Source of the DNA: Agrypnia vestita
Lineage: Eukaryota > Arthropoda > Insecta > Trichoptera > Phryganeidae
Direction of reading: 5' to 3'
Length of the DNA stretch: 64,000 nt
Assembly: GCA_016648135.1 (NCBI GenBank)
Contig: JADDOH010002275.1
Span: forward strand, 186,001-250,000
How positions within the stretch are numbered: the stretch's first letter is position 1; every line of letters begins with the position of its first letter. The translations under genes and the position numbers were made by a program. Positions 9,060 to 20,019 of the stretch are shown here, one piece after another. The notes beneath the pieces are model-generated. The model saw only the letters and a program-made list of their open reading frames with translations, searched no databases and was not told where the DNA came from.

Positions 9060-11045
9060 TTCTAAACTCTAGCTAAACACGCAGGTTTTACAAAAGAATT
9101 AATTTCAAGATAGGACAAAATATAAACCAATAATTTGTAGACAGAAATATCAGTTCGCAATCTTTATGAGTCATAAAAACTGAGACAACAGGATCGCAGG
9201 AAGATGGATGCAGCAGAAATGCATTTCCCTAAAAGAATTTAATTTGTGTTGGTTAATCTATACTAAACTTAATTAACTCTGTATTCCAGATGACTTAAAT
9301 GGTAGACGCGAAACGCGGAGGTCAGCCTTTACTTCAGCTGCAAGAAGGGTTGTAGAACCGATCAACCATAGCTAAGTTGACTAAGTATATTGGACGGGCA
9401 TTTGCAGTGGCAAGCAAAGGTATGGCACTCTCTTTCCTCCGTAGTACGGAACAGTGCAACAGAAATAGTATTTATAAAAAAACACTCACATTTTTGTTTG
9501 TTTAATACTAGAAGGCTACTGTTAGTCGTTTCGACTAACATGGTGAACATTTGTTGCTTTATCTTTGGAACTATTGAGTGTACCGCGTTGATTCTTTATG
9601 ACTCAGTTACTGACAGGACTTTGGAAGAGACGGCCACGTCACGCTGGTAAGTACCACCTTTTTCGAAATACACTGTACTTGTTAGCCTAATCGACTAATA
9701 AAAAACCATTGCGTAGAAAAAACATCAAAAGTCTTCTAGAGTTAAAGCGCCCTTGAGGACAAATTTAAACGAAAAGGGCGCTGTATAAATTATTATCTAT
9801 TTTTAAACAGTAAATAAATTTTGAGCAACATCTATCTTTTACAATACAAATGGGCATACTGAATTACTTTGTGCATGTCAAAAAAAGTACGGATGGTTGT
9901 ACAAGGCAGAGTCAATGGAATCAAACTAGATCTGCAAGAATTTTATTATAGATGGATATGGCGTTAAAATTATAGAGATTATACACAATCATCGTTAAAA
10001 TGGATGGAAAATATAAACTATACTACGTCTACTTGAGTTTAATTATATTTTACTCCTCGAATTTCTTCGTTGTCTAACTACTGACAACTTTTCTGAATTC
10101 ACGAACCACATGACGGATAGTAATCATTTTTGTACCATTAAACTTCTAATTCCGTCGCACATAAATGCATAATTTTGAAAGTTTAGAAAAAAACAAAAAC
10201 TGGTCTCGGGTATTTATTTGTTTCCTCCGACTTTTCTCCTCTTTTCTCAATATTCCCGTTACAACCACATATACACCAGTAATTTCGGCTCCTTTGGTCA
10301 TTACCTAATTAATTAATTATTTGTATTCCCACCTTATCTGTGTATTTTATTTTATTTTATTAATAATCAGTTTAGTACTTCACTTGTCGATAAGAGATTC
10401 TGATGCTCGAAACTCGAGAAATAAACTATAAGAAGAGTTTAACTAAAGTCAAGTAGAGTTACCTTAGTTTATGTTTTTCATCTGTTTCAATGACCATCTG
10501 CAAAGATGGTAATGTAAGATCAAAACTCTTGTTTTGTAAAATCTGAAATTTTTACACAGTCCACTATTGATTTTAGCGACTCATTTCAAATTGTGTCAAT
10601 TACAAAGTGTCTAGTACAAAGGCATAAATATTAAATTTATAAACGATGGTGTTTACATCACGATACTCATATTTCACGGTATTTATTGTCAATAAAACAT
10701 ACGAATAGATACAAGTAACAGTAAGTAACAGAGGTTTATGAATAATTAACATTTTATATATTTTCTGTGCCCTTTTAAATGTTTAAATTCATTTCACAAT
10801 ATTAATATTTAACCGTTTTTAGTATCCACATAAAATTATTTGCTTGACTTAAGTAAATGTTCAAGCGTAAAATTTTGATGCCTGTATTTTATTGATCAAT
10901 TATATATACTATCACGTGTCGTGGCTGGGGGAGGAATGAATAAAAACACTGGAAATTAATTATCGATTTATTAATTACTGATTAATTAACTATTCAATAT
11001 ACAAAGTCACTTAACACTATTAAACTTAACGCTATTCTTTAAATT
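9060..11045. other. Mostly AT-rich intergenic sequence
   Basis: A plus-strand frame at 9390-9650 (86 codons) is followed within its last codons by GCTGGTAAGTACC, which fits a splice donor, but it has no recognisable domain and an overlapping minus-strand frame of similar length. Around 9298-9370 a more GC-rich stretch reads GRRETRRSAFTSAARRVVEP in one frame, without a partner exon. No gene is called. Confidence 0.4.
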
Positions 11046-11050
11046 ACTTA

Positions 11051-11342
11051 CTTACCATCACGCATTTTCCCCGTGGCAGAGAGGAAAGAGCGCCACACTC
11101 TGCTGTTCTGACATACAACTCTCCCCTCATCCACATTCATACATCTTCGCATGCAGGCTCGCCGGTTGTTGAGGCTTCTAACGGGACCATCTTCCAGTGT
11201 CTGGTTAATCTGGTCATGCCACGTCTTCCGCGGTCGCCCTCTCTTTCTGGCGCCATCAACACTTGCATTATATATCTTTCTTACCATTCTTTCCTCATTC
11301 ATCCGCTCAACATGCCCAAACCATCTGAGCGACGTGATTTTA
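11051..11342 (-). pseudogene. RTE-like retrotransposon C-terminal tail
   Basis: The minus strand encodes ITSLRWFGHVERMNEERMVR, KIYNASVDGARKRGRPRKTW, then HDQINQTLEDGPVRSLNNRR and ACMRRCMNVDEGRVVCQNS, ending at a stop soon after. This is the most complete C-terminal tail of the RTE-like family in the window: GHVERM, GRPRKTW, NRRACM and the VDE..VC motif are all in one frame. Related copies lie at 3038, 37979, 38985 and 46330. 5' truncation removed the reverse transcriptase and endonuclease domains. Confidence 0.85.
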
Positions 11343-11344
11343 AA

Positions 11345-12405
11345 TTACACGATTTCGTAATATATCACTCGTAAATAAACACTTTATTATCGCTGGGTAA
11401 CACGTATTTAACATTCACTAGAACATTCCATCCCGATTCTCACATATTAATCGCTTATTTCTTTCACCAATTAGGTAAGTTGTCACTTTGGTTTGACAAG
11501 GTTCTAATTACCTTTTACCTTATTCTGAGGTGGTAAATATTTGATTGTCAATTTTTCATAATGTATCTAAAAATTGTTAATTTTAAGAGTTGATCTAATG
11601 TACAATAATTTAGTTTTATATTATAAACAAAATAATTTTTGAAATTGATGTATACTTTTCATTCTAGATCATACCTATTTGTGAAGTTAGAACCTTTACC
11701 ATAAGCAAGGATACAATAATTAATTTTAAATGGTTCTAACTACATATGGAACCTTATTCAATAAGTTTGGGTAGTTTTTTTTTATGCAATATTATGAATT
11801 GAAATAAAAGTATACTTATTTATATAAAATGTTTATTCAAATATCAATTAAAAAAACATAACAGTGAAAAGAGAAGAAATTATTAAAAAATATTGAAATA
11901 TCATTTACTAATTATTTAATGCTATGAAATTAATATGTTTCTAGAATAGGTTTTAAGAATACATCAAAATTTTAATATGGCAGAGTAGTATAAAAATTTA
12001 TAACTTTATTAATATTAAACATTTCTTTATTATTTAAGTACAGTTTTATCATCATAATGCTAGCTTTACACTCGTAAGAAAACACTCCGCGTACATATAA
12101 GTATTCAGAAACTATCGATTTTTTTCTAGGACACTGAAAAATAATTTTTTGGTCGCGGCCTGTCGACCAATACTTATATTATTTTCATTATTATTGTAAA
12201 AAATATTCAGTTAATTACTTTTATATAAGAAAAAATGTTTTATCTAAATCATCGCCTTAAAAAAATGTAATCTTGCATATATGTTATGATATAAATGAAT
12301 AATAAAAACCCACATTTCCGAAGAAAAAAGCGGAAATATGCATTTGCAGTGAATTTAATTAAATTATTTACTGTTTAATTTATTTTCTGTTTTTTTCTAG
12401 TTCCC
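11345..12405. other. AT-rich intergenic stretch, no gene seen
   Basis: Very AT-rich, with no coding frame of note, no arms and no repeat shared with other parts of the window. Confidence 0.5.
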
Positions 12406-12410
12406 TTTTT

Positions 12411-12940
12411 ACTCTCTTTATATAAACTCGTGGCGTCTGCTTACTTGCTTGCCGGCTTGCTGTCGTAAAAACTTTGGATCGATTTTTAACCCTTTTACCG
12501 TGATCCAATCGAGCTGAAACTTGGCAAGTAGACTCGTAGCGACGATCAAGAAGATCCATCAAATTTTCGTTTATTTCGGATTTTTAGAAATTTTATTGTT
12601 TTTTTCAAATTGGAATCATTAGAAAAGTTTGATTAGGTACTAGCAACGGCGGCCCGATAACGTCCCGGAATATTTTCTATATTTGAATTACTCCGTCGGT
12701 ATACATAATAAGTACTTCACTACGAATGTCGAAAATCTAAATCGACTGACAAATGTTTTTAGAATTTAATCTTCAAAGCATGAAGTGTCTTATCAAAGCT
12801 CAAAACATCTGACATTTTAGAAATATATTAAATTACTGTAAGTTTAGTGTTATGTTGTATGTTTTAATTCGTCTAATTAATTGTTGTTATATTTTACAAA
12901 GAAAGGGAGTATAATAAAAACTTGGTTTTTATGGGTTACT
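12411..12940 (+). repeat. Family A interspersed repeat, copy 2 (540-bp form)
   Basis: It begins ACTCTCTTTATATAAACTCG and ends GAAAGGGAGTATAATAAAAA followed by CTTGGTTTTTATGGGTTA. It is collinear with 3329-3870 along its whole length, including CGGCGGCCCGATAACGTC and the AAGCATGAAGTGTCTTATCA segment. It has a small insertion (GTACTAGCAA) and a 15-bp deletion relative to copy 1, the expected pattern of old independent copies. Confidence 0.8.
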
Positions 12941-12944
12941 TTTT

Positions 12945-13855
12945 ATATTTGTCTACTTACTTTGTGCGGATTAATTCACACTCTGTTTGGTACATCTCTG
13001 TCTCACCAGACACGCGCTGGTCGAGGCGTTCGGCACTTCCAGAACCCCGCCAAAACCGAGGATGTGAAAATATTTCAGCTTTTGTATGCAAATTTTGCAC
13101 AGCGACGTGGCGGGCTTCCAGTTTGGCGGTTGGCGTGCTGCGAGCTACGTGCGGAAAATGATTAAGTTAATGTTCCATCACAGGCTCGGGGGCAAACTTT
13201 ATTTTGAGAGCCTTTGCGAGAAACACGTGAACATTCCAATAATGACATCGAAAAGTAAACGGACGATATAGATATACTGGTACGCTCGCGCCTTTAGAGG
13301 CAACGTCGATCGATGTGACAATACGGCATGCTGTTAAGGCGTTCGTCTAGCAGAATGAGCAAATTTCAGAATTTTTTCTCATATCTTTTCTTGCGTTTTT
13401 TATCACATTTTTGTATGGAAATATCTCATTGTAAATTTTTTTCATCAGGTTACCTATTTTTTGAATACGAATATCTTGTTAAAATGTCAAAAACTAAATT
13501 ATATAATTGATTAATAAATTATCAAACCTTCAATGTTTTAAAAATGAAGAAAATTGCTCCACTTTGAGGGCTTTTTATGACTAAACGGCCTGTTGAGATG
13601 TCTTTTTTATTCAATTATATTACAAAGTAAACGTTTATCTTAAAGTTATTAAAATTATTGCAAAATCTGTTAGTACGTTTACATGCAATTCTCATTCTGC
13701 TAGACGATCGCATTAATGCAAAGAGAAGTACTTTAAAAATTCTCGTGGGGTGTTTCGCCTATTTTTCGATCGTTTTACGATATTGAAAAAAAAAATTAAA
13801 TTGGTTAATATTACAAAAATCTACCTGTTCTCGCGATAGCATAAAGAATAACAAT
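12945..13855. other. Intergenic stretch with a GC-rich patch, no gene called
   Basis: Frames at 12881-13165 and 12922-13161 overlap in different phases across a GC-richer patch (13000-13180) and neither carries a motif I recognise. AGAATGAGCAAATTTCAGAA near 13352 and CATTCTGCTAGACGATCGC near 13694 contain a short inverted pair (CTAGCAGAATGAG/CATTCTGCTAG), hinting at ends of a roughly 360-bp element at about 13345-13710. Confidence 0.4.
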
Positions 13856-13859
13856 TGTC

Positions 13860-14214
13860 AAGATAAATCGTAATAAGTCTCACAGAGACGAAGCTATGAA
13901 TATGAGAAACGTGTGTGGAACTTCTTTTTTATATGATGGCCCAGAGCTTACAACCTGTATGAGCTGGCTCAAGTGATCACTCTACACGGTCCAACGTTCA
14001 CCAATTTCATCGTAAGAATATCCACACATCAAATTTTTTAATGTTCTATATATGTTCAAATCTGAGAATCTTTCGTTTATTTTAATGGACTTTGTTAGAG
14101 ACGAAGACTGTAATCTTTTCTCGTGAAAAAATATAAAATATAAATAAAAAAGACTTCCAAACACCTTACTCATGTGCGTAGCTTCGCCTCTGTGAGACTT
14201 CTATAATTTATCTT
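13860..14214. mobile_element. Family B foldback, copy 1
   Basis: The left end AAGATAAATCGTAATAAGTC then TCACAGAGACGAAGCTA is matched in inverted form by the right end (TAGCTTCGCCTCTGTGAGAC then TTCTATAATTTATCTT). Between the arms lie TACAACCTGTATGAGCTGGC and AAGTGATCACTCTACAC, the diagnostic core shared with 20020-20560, 21398-21535, 33345-33590, 34951-35950 and 50460-50655. No coding capacity. Confidence 0.78.
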
Positions 14215-14630
14215 AATTAATTAATCATCTCTCTGGGGACAAAATCCAGTAACTGTGTTTAAAGAACATACCTACATATAAAAATAACAATTATCTTCAC
14301 CCTTACCGTATTATGCATTAACTTAATACGTAGTATCCGTTTTTTTATGTCTTATATTTATTTAATTTTAAAATGCTTGCCAAAACTGAAATAAATTATA
14401 AAGGTTATTATAAACTTTCATTAAAATGTCATTGGTGTTTGAATAAAATTGTTTTTTACAGCCGTGCTAAAATATAAAAACCTGCTGTAGTTCTAAAAAT
14501 TATATAGCTTTTGTTTTCAATAGTTTTCATATAAATACAAATTGTTGATTATAAATAATTAGCTTGATAATGCCCTTATAAGGCGAAATGCGTCTTACGT
14601 AAAATTAATTAAAAAACGAGGTTTCATTTT

Positions 14631-14880
14631 CATACTAACGAAAAAGTATGTAAAATTTTGATAAAATCTGTCAAACGATGTAGATTTGTATAGAAAATAT
14701 ATCGCTGGAAGAGGGCGGGTAGAGATGTGAGAATTTCGTCTATGTTACCCTCCGGGTCCTAACGAATAAGTGTGCAAAATTTTGGGTCAGACCTGTCAAA
14801 CGGTATAAATTTGTTTGGAAAATATATCAGGAGGAGGGTGGGGTAACCGGGGAGGAGGAAAATGTGACCTATGATTACGG
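14631..14880. repeat. Two diverged tandem units of about 130 bp
   Basis: Unit 1 (about 14631-14755) and unit 2 (about 14760-14880) share the order: ACGAA, AGT.TG..AAAATTTTG, CTGTCAAACG.T.TA.ATTTGT, GGAAAATATATC, then a purine-rich GGAGGAGGG stretch and a GTCTATG/GACCTATG segment. The units are clearly related but diverged. No coding sequence. Confidence 0.6.
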
Positions 14881-14906
14881 AAAAAAATATAAATATATAA
14901 AATAAC

Positions 14907-15384
14907 TAACCCATAGAAACCAAATTTTTATTATACTCCTTTTCTCATTGGTATTGTTTCCAATTTGATATTCTATCAACATTTTCCTCTTGCTTTTAGT
15001 TCATGTGGAAAATCTATTCAATGTATATTATTATCCTTAAAGAATATTGAAAACGTAATGATTGGTATAGGGGGGCACGGCGTCGGAGAAACCGTCAGAT
15101 CGGACCCATGGCTCGAGTCGGACTAGTTGAAACAGGTTTCGCGCCTTCTCCACGCGTCGGGCTCCTTTCTCATTTGTACGGTTTCCAATTTAAAAAACCG
15201 TTAAAATTTCGAAAAATCCAAAATTATACTATAATTAAATTTTTTAAACGAAAAATTGTTAATTGTTGAAAAAATTGTCTGCCTGCAAAGTTTCAGCTTG
15301 ATTGGATCACGGGAAAAGGGTTAAAAATCGATCTGAAATTTTTTCGGCAGACAAGCAGACGCTACGAGTTAAAAGAAAGGGAGT
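14907..15384 (-). repeat. Family A interspersed repeat, copy 3 (inverted)
   Basis: It begins TAACCCATAGAAACCAAATT then TTTATTATACTCC and ends GAGTTAAAAGAAAGGGAGT, the reverse orientation of copies 1 and 2. The diagnostic TTTCAGCTTGATTGGATCAC and AAAGGGTTAAAAATCGATC are present. A segment with GGTTTCGCGCCTTCTCCACG near 15135 is shared with copies at 44981 and 46693, so this copy belongs to that subfamily. Confidence 0.77.
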
Positions 15385-15483
15385 AAAAAATAAAAAATTA
15401 CTGACTTTACACTGAGGTACAGACTAATTGTAAAGCAACGAAATTGTACAATCTTACCCCCAAATAATAAAATTATTTTATAC

Positions 15484-15830
15484 TTGTTTTCAATAGATCC
15501 CGCTTTGTTTCGACAGTACCTACGCGTGGCATGCCGCTGCGTGCGAATTTTTTTCTATCCGCACTCTTCCTTTCCGCGGCAGATCGATTCGGGTCAGAGA
15601 TCGGGGGTTCAAACAAACTCAGCCGGGAGCTCAATGCGCAGGTCACGATATTTTCGCTTCACGATATCCACCTTACGAGTGACAGAAGCGGCGCCGAACT
15701 ATTCATCATCCACTTTCGATTCCAGACACGGCCCCATTGTCACTGGGTGATGTACGCGCACGCGCATGAGTGGACACTGTTTTTTCAGTACTTTCGATTT
15801 AATCGTGACGTCACACCATTCCGAGGAATT
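15484..15830. other. CpG-rich unique patch
   Basis: This stretch is much richer in G+C and CpG than its surroundings (for example CGCGGCAGATCGATTCGGG) and contains a full CRE-like TGACGTCA at about 15806. Overlapping frames of 88 and 118 codons exist (15484-15750, 15531-15887) but neither shows a domain. It could be a regulatory island or first-exon remnant. It is interrupted at 15845 by a hAT-type MITE. Confidence 0.4.
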
Positions 15831-15844
15831 CTTTCAGTTATGAT

Positions 15845-16380
15845 CAGGGTTCGAAAAAATCCGATTTTTATAATAAAAATCAACTAATCAGATTTTTTGA
15901 TGTATATCCGATATATATCAAAAATTGCATATATATCCAAACTTTTTTTTCTCCTTTTTTGCACACGTCGATTGATACAAACTCGAAATAATTATGAAGT
16001 TTATTTTTTTATTTTGTATATGAATTATTATTTATTAAATAAGTAAATGAATTGCATACTGAGAAAAGCTTATATATGCAATATTATATATAAGTTATAA
16101 AAGTTGCTCTTTCTTATGTAGTGTTATGGGTGTTTGTTTCTTTGTGTGAAATAAAAAAAGGATTATATGAAACAAATGAAACTAAAATACAACTAGCGCC
16201 ATCTAGTAACGACCGCAGATATTATAAAAAAACAACCTGTAGCATTTTTTAAAATACATCTAACGTCATCTATCAACATTTGCAGAAAGTTTTCTTGGAT
16301 ATATATCAAAAATAAAAATCGAGCCATAAATATCGTGATATATGTGATATGTATCCTCGGATATATATCCTCGAACCCTG
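15845..16380 (+). mobile_element. hAT-type MITE, copy 1, with perfect 8-bp target duplication
   Basis: The element begins CAGGGTTCGA and ends TCGAACCCTG. The flanking 8 bp, GTTATGAT, occurs exactly at 15837-15844 and 16381-16388. An 8-bp duplication and CAGGG-type termini are the marks of hAT elements. The body is AT-rich with repeated ATATATATC near the ends and CTAGCGCCATCTAGTAACGA (about 16193). It has no coding sequence. The inverted relative at 58986-59450 has its own perfect duplication. Confidence 0.9.
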
Positions 16381-16510
16381 GTTATGATATTATATGTTTT
16401 TGTGCATTATTAGAGGGTGATTGTTGGAATCATGTTTATTTTCAAGATAATCTCCATTGATTATTTAATGACATGATAATTTTATCATCGCTGAAAGTGA
16501 AAATTGCTTG

Positions 16511-16765
16511 GAATATTCTATTTTCATTTATTTATTTCGTAACAAAATGGAAAGCAGAACGAATGAGCTCTATCCAAATTCCTCGTAATATGTCGCAAAA
16601 CTACCGAAGGATCGAGATCGGCCTGTAGTAATTTAGAAGCGACGGGAACCTTCTCCTAAACGCTAGACGGGAATAGAATAATCTAGGAGTTTCGAAAAAA
16701 CAACATTTGGATATAAATAGCGGGACGATGCCACTGCGCGGGAGAGTTTGTTTCGTCAGCTCGTT
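16511..16765 (+). promoter_or_regulatory. Heat-shock-element-like array with TATA box (locus 2)
   Basis: GAA or TTC triplets start at 16511, 16516, 16536, 16561, 16606, 16636, 16646, 16651, 16671, 16676 and 16691, all in the same 5-bp register, followed by a TATA box (TATAAATAG) at 16712. Initiation would be expected near 16742. A further in-register cluster (GAA 16911, GAA 16916, TTC 16921, TTC 16941, TTC 16961) lies downstream. A few triplets (16523, 16550, 16557, 16579, 16694, 16928) are out of register. Heat-shock factor binding is inferred from spacing only. Confidence 0.55.
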
Positions 16766-17076
16766 CGGTGCGAAGTAAGTCGCGAGTCGAAGGCCAGGTG
16801 TGCCCAGTTGTGAATTTCGGAGCGATAGATACCATTATACCAGCGAAACGATCGGGTGAGTACTTACCGATAGTGGCGAAATAAATAAATGCGATAAATA
16901 CTACGTGCGAGAATAGAATGTTCCCAGTTCTATGTTTATATTCCCAGCGATAATTAAGTGTTCATATACGAGTGATATATTGCGAAACAGTGTAAGTTAA
17001 ACAATAGCCTCTGGAAATAAATCGATAATTTATTTCCAGTGCTTTCCTTTGTCTCCCAAAGCCACGAACCGCGACA
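16590..17076 (+). mobile_element. Candidate solo LTR
   Basis: The segment starts TGTCGCAAAACTACC and ends AACCGCGACA, giving TGTCGC/GCGACA inverted tips. It contains a TATA box (16712), a GC-rich leader and several AATAAA signals (16881 onward, 17018). These are LTR-like properties. I could not find a matching target duplication, and no second LTR or internal region is in the window. An unrelated promoter-carrying element would look similar. Confidence 0.35.
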
Positions 17077-17082
17077 GTACAT

Positions 17083-17087
17083 TCAAT

Positions 17088-17121
<34 letters not shown>

Positions 17122-17190
17122 ATATAGAATATATCTAGATATATATATTATATATATATATATATATATATCTATATATATTTTATATAT
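17083..17190. repeat. (AT)n microsatellite
   Basis: About 105 bp of nearly pure AT dinucleotide repeats with a few interruptions (AGAATATATCTAG). Confidence 0.95.
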
Positions 17191-17194
17191 TATA

Positions 17195-18000
17195 TTTGTG
17201 TACTAACCGTGTCCTTGACACCTGTAACATGGCTTTTTAGATTTCGACCTATTCCGCTTAAAGTTCGAACAGTTTAATAATTCTGTCAGGGGTAAACTTG
17301 CGAGGTGACACATTCCTTTCATACACCCACACACACTCGCACACACCAACTTACTAACCTAACCTATCCGTCATATACTCATATTGCACTTACTTTTAAT
17401 TATACAAAGGCTCTATTTAATTGTATAATTGATGTATACGAATACCAATAGCTGTAAAAAACTTGTTTACGAAAAATAAAATAAAAATAATGTATTAGCA
17501 ACTAGTCCTTAAAAACCCTGGCAGAAAGTCCTAGTGTGATTTAACAGTACAACGTAAAAAATAATTTAAGATTAAGAAGAATAAATTTCTCAGAACACAC
17601 TTTTTATGGTAGAGAAATAAGAAATAATGTATAAAATAAAGTTAAGAGTTGTTTGTAAATACACAAGTTACACGCTATACAAAATCACAGCGCAAGTGTA
17701 GAGTGCGTGGGTTCCAAGGCCAATGGATTCGTCAATCTTCAATATGCAGCATCACGACCGTTGCCAGCTTTGTTGTAATTGATTTTCATCTCTATAAGAT
17801 TTTTTTTAGCAGTATGTTTTTTCAACCCTTGCATATATTGTAGAGAATCTTGATCGAATATGGTATAGAATCTTGGTCGTTAAATACTAAGCTAATTCAG
17901 AAGCTCTAATCACTAGAAGAGTCAAAAAGCGCAGACCAAGGTAACGTCATATTATATCACTAGTATTCGCTCATCCTAAAATTTAAGACGATCTAGTAAA
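17195..18000. other. AT-rich intergenic stretch, no gene seen
   Basis: A short CA-rich patch at 17322-17350 and a 64-codon frame at 17649-17843 with no motif. No gene or repeat is called. Confidence 0.5.
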
Positions 18001-18003
18001 TGG

Positions 18004-18651
18004 GATGTTCGCCATAGGTCTAAAACAGAAAAAGCATGAGCTGACAACATTGACCAGACGAGTATCAAGTTGCTAGAGCGGAGGCTTCGTATTAGAAGTC
18101 GAAGCCTTACGCTGTTCGCATTTTTTAAAAAAAAATTTTATTTTATTTATTAGAGACACTAACAGAATAATAGGTACATGATACTCAGATAATAAATATT
18201 ATAGTGAAGACTATGCCCATTATCCCAATTACAAGTGTCTTCGGCACGCTCTAGTAACATGTATTTTTGCAATTAATTATATTATATATTTTGTGTTTGA
18301 GTATAGTGCGATTAGTATTTAATGAATGATTGATTTAATGGATTTATAGGTTCGTGTCATCGTTTAGAAAATGGATGTTGTGTATGAGTGAGTTATATAC
18401 ATAGGTCTAAGATGTTCGCCATAGGTCTAAAACAGAAAAAGCATGAGCTGATAACATTGACCAGACAAGTATCAAGTTGCTAGAGCGGAGGCTTCGTATT
18501 AGAAGTCGAAGCCTTCGCTGTTCGCCATAGGTCTAAAACATAGGTCTAAGATGTTCGCCATAGGTCTAAAACAGAAAAAGCATGAGCTGAGAACTTTTAC
18601 CAGACGAGTATCAAGTTGCTAGAGCGGAGGCTTCGTATTAGAAGTCGAAGC
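18004..18651 (+). repeat. Three copies of a 110-118-bp repeat with hairpin
   Basis: GATGTTCGCCATAGGTCTAA begins copies at 18004, 18411 and 18549. Each runs through AAAGCATGAGCTGA, CAGAC.AGTATCAAGTTGCT and AGAGCGGAGGCTTCG to CGAAGC. The copies differ at a handful of positions. The end of each unit can fold: AGGCTTCG pairs with CGAAGCCT around a 10-nt loop (the last pair is lost in copy 3). Copies 2 and 3 are nearly head-to-tail; copy 1 is split off by an inserted AT-rich segment. Confidence 0.85.
18121..18400 (-). mobile_element. AT-rich insertion in the repeat array; possible retrotransposon 3' end
   Basis: It separates repeat copies 1 and 2. Read on the minus strand it ends TTAGTGTCTCTAATAAATAAAATAAAATT followed by A/T-rich tail, which resembles the polyadenylated 3' end of a non-LTR element. 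No coding sequence remains and no target duplication was found. Confidence 0.35.
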
Positions 18652-18659
18652 GTAGGACG

Positions 18660-19235
18660 TCCACCAGCAACTTTTATTTGATTTATTATTAAAATCATAT
18701 TACTTTCATCAATTCACTTTTCACACTACTTGGCGATAAATTCGCCGTCACCGTAATTAGGGGAAAGTGGCGATGTGTGTATGCAGACGAACTCGCACAC
18801 ACGTACACATAGATCATTCATCATCTCGTTCTGCATTCCAATAAAATTAATTTGTTTTATAATATAAACGCCTTCCGGTTACTGAGGGGTATTGCCTTCC
18901 GAACTATGACTCAATTGTCTGCCCGGACTCGGTGGAGAAAATTGTCTGTTTTGATTTTGATTTATCGAAGTGTGTAATGAATATTTTTAAATGATGTATC
19001 GTTATCATTATTTCAATAGGACTTTCAAGATAAATCTATTTACAACAGTGTGGAGAATGAATAAATTCGAATGTTCGTGGGCGAGACAAAAATTATCCAC
19101 ACTTTCGACATAACACATCTTCGAGGTTGTCATACTGCACTATGCGCCCGCATGCTTAGAGTTGGTAAGACTGCGGTCACGTGTTAGAAAATTGATCCCG
19201 ATCGCGTCATTTGCCTTCTGGCTATTACAGTGTAA
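18660..19235. other. Intergenic stretch, no gene seen
   Basis: Mixed composition with some CpG near 18740-18800 and 19140-19210. No coding frame or repeat recognised. Confidence 0.5.
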
Positions 19236-19237
19236 AC

Positions 19238-19676
19238 ATGTCCACTCCACTAGCTGCAAAACGGGTGGTGATCCAATTTATCTGGTCGTAGGGAGTGAAA
19301 GGGGCTAAAATTCATCGTCAACCTTTATCAAAATACGGAAACAGATCAACATCACTTAATACTTTTTTTGTGAATCGAAATGTTTAAATATAACCGGAAG
19401 CAGGAAGCCCGACAACCTCCACCACGGATGACAAGATTCAGCTAGCTCTAGATAAGCCTCTTGCGAATAGGCAAGTTACCATCTGTGGGGTAGCGTCTTC
19501 TTTGAACATCAGTCAAGGATTCTTTGCGAAGATGTCGATTTCTCAAAGACTTGGACGTGCAGGCACCGGTACAAAAGTGGCTTCGAAAACTTTCTTCTTG
19601 GAAGGTATACTTGCATATAAGCAAACTGCTGGACCAAGTGCATCGACAAGGGAGCTAACTGTGTTGAAAAAAGGGT
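19238..19676 (+). pseudogene. Mariner transposase fossil, N-terminal half
   Basis: From an ATG at 19238 the frame reads MSTPLAAKRVVIQFIWS, stop, GVKGAKIHRQPLSKYGNRS, matching the mariner N-terminus (VxIQFxWSEGVxGAEIHRRLxxQYG). After a stop and frameshift, AGSPTTSTTDDKIQLALDKP and LANRQVTICGVASSLNISQG continue the family (STTDDK, LANRRVTIxxVAxxLNISxG). Degradation grows downstream. The catalytic DDD region is not recognisable. The ends of the element were not found. It is a different mariner lineage from the deleted copy at 183-728. Confidence 0.85.
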
Positions 19677-20019
19677 GTTGAAAAATGTGTTCGTGTTAAT
19701 AAATTGTAGATTGAAAAGTGTACATAATTATTGACTCCCTCATATATAGTTATATATGTGCAGTACCCGGCAGTAAGCATTACACATCGAGCTTTAGAAA
19801 GAAATAATCGGGTAACATCTGCTTCGCAGAACTTCGTCTCTGTCACATGAAGCCCGATATTAATTACAGAAATTTTTCAAAAAAAATAACTGTGAAATAA
19901 TAAATCAATGTAAAACATATAAATGACCTTCACTATTTGTCAGTAGCAAAAATTAATAGTAGATAGTAGTAAGAATGGTCAGGTTCTTGCGTTTTTGAAT
20001 TGTATGAAAATGTATAACT

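Noticed and set aside
9390..9650. Exon ending at a GTAAGT donor
   Set aside because: No upstream acceptor-linked frame, no domain, and a similar-length frame on the other strand.
15531..15887. 118-codon open frame as a gene
   Set aside because: No recognisable domain; it overlaps another frame and runs into the hAT-MITE at 15845.
17083..17190. Replication origin or scaffold attachment region
   Set aside because: A simple (AT)n microsatellite explains it; no other evidence.
18004..18651. CRISPR-like array
   Set aside because: Units are about 118 bp, nearly contiguous, with no unique 30-40 bp spacers, and the context is eukaryotic.
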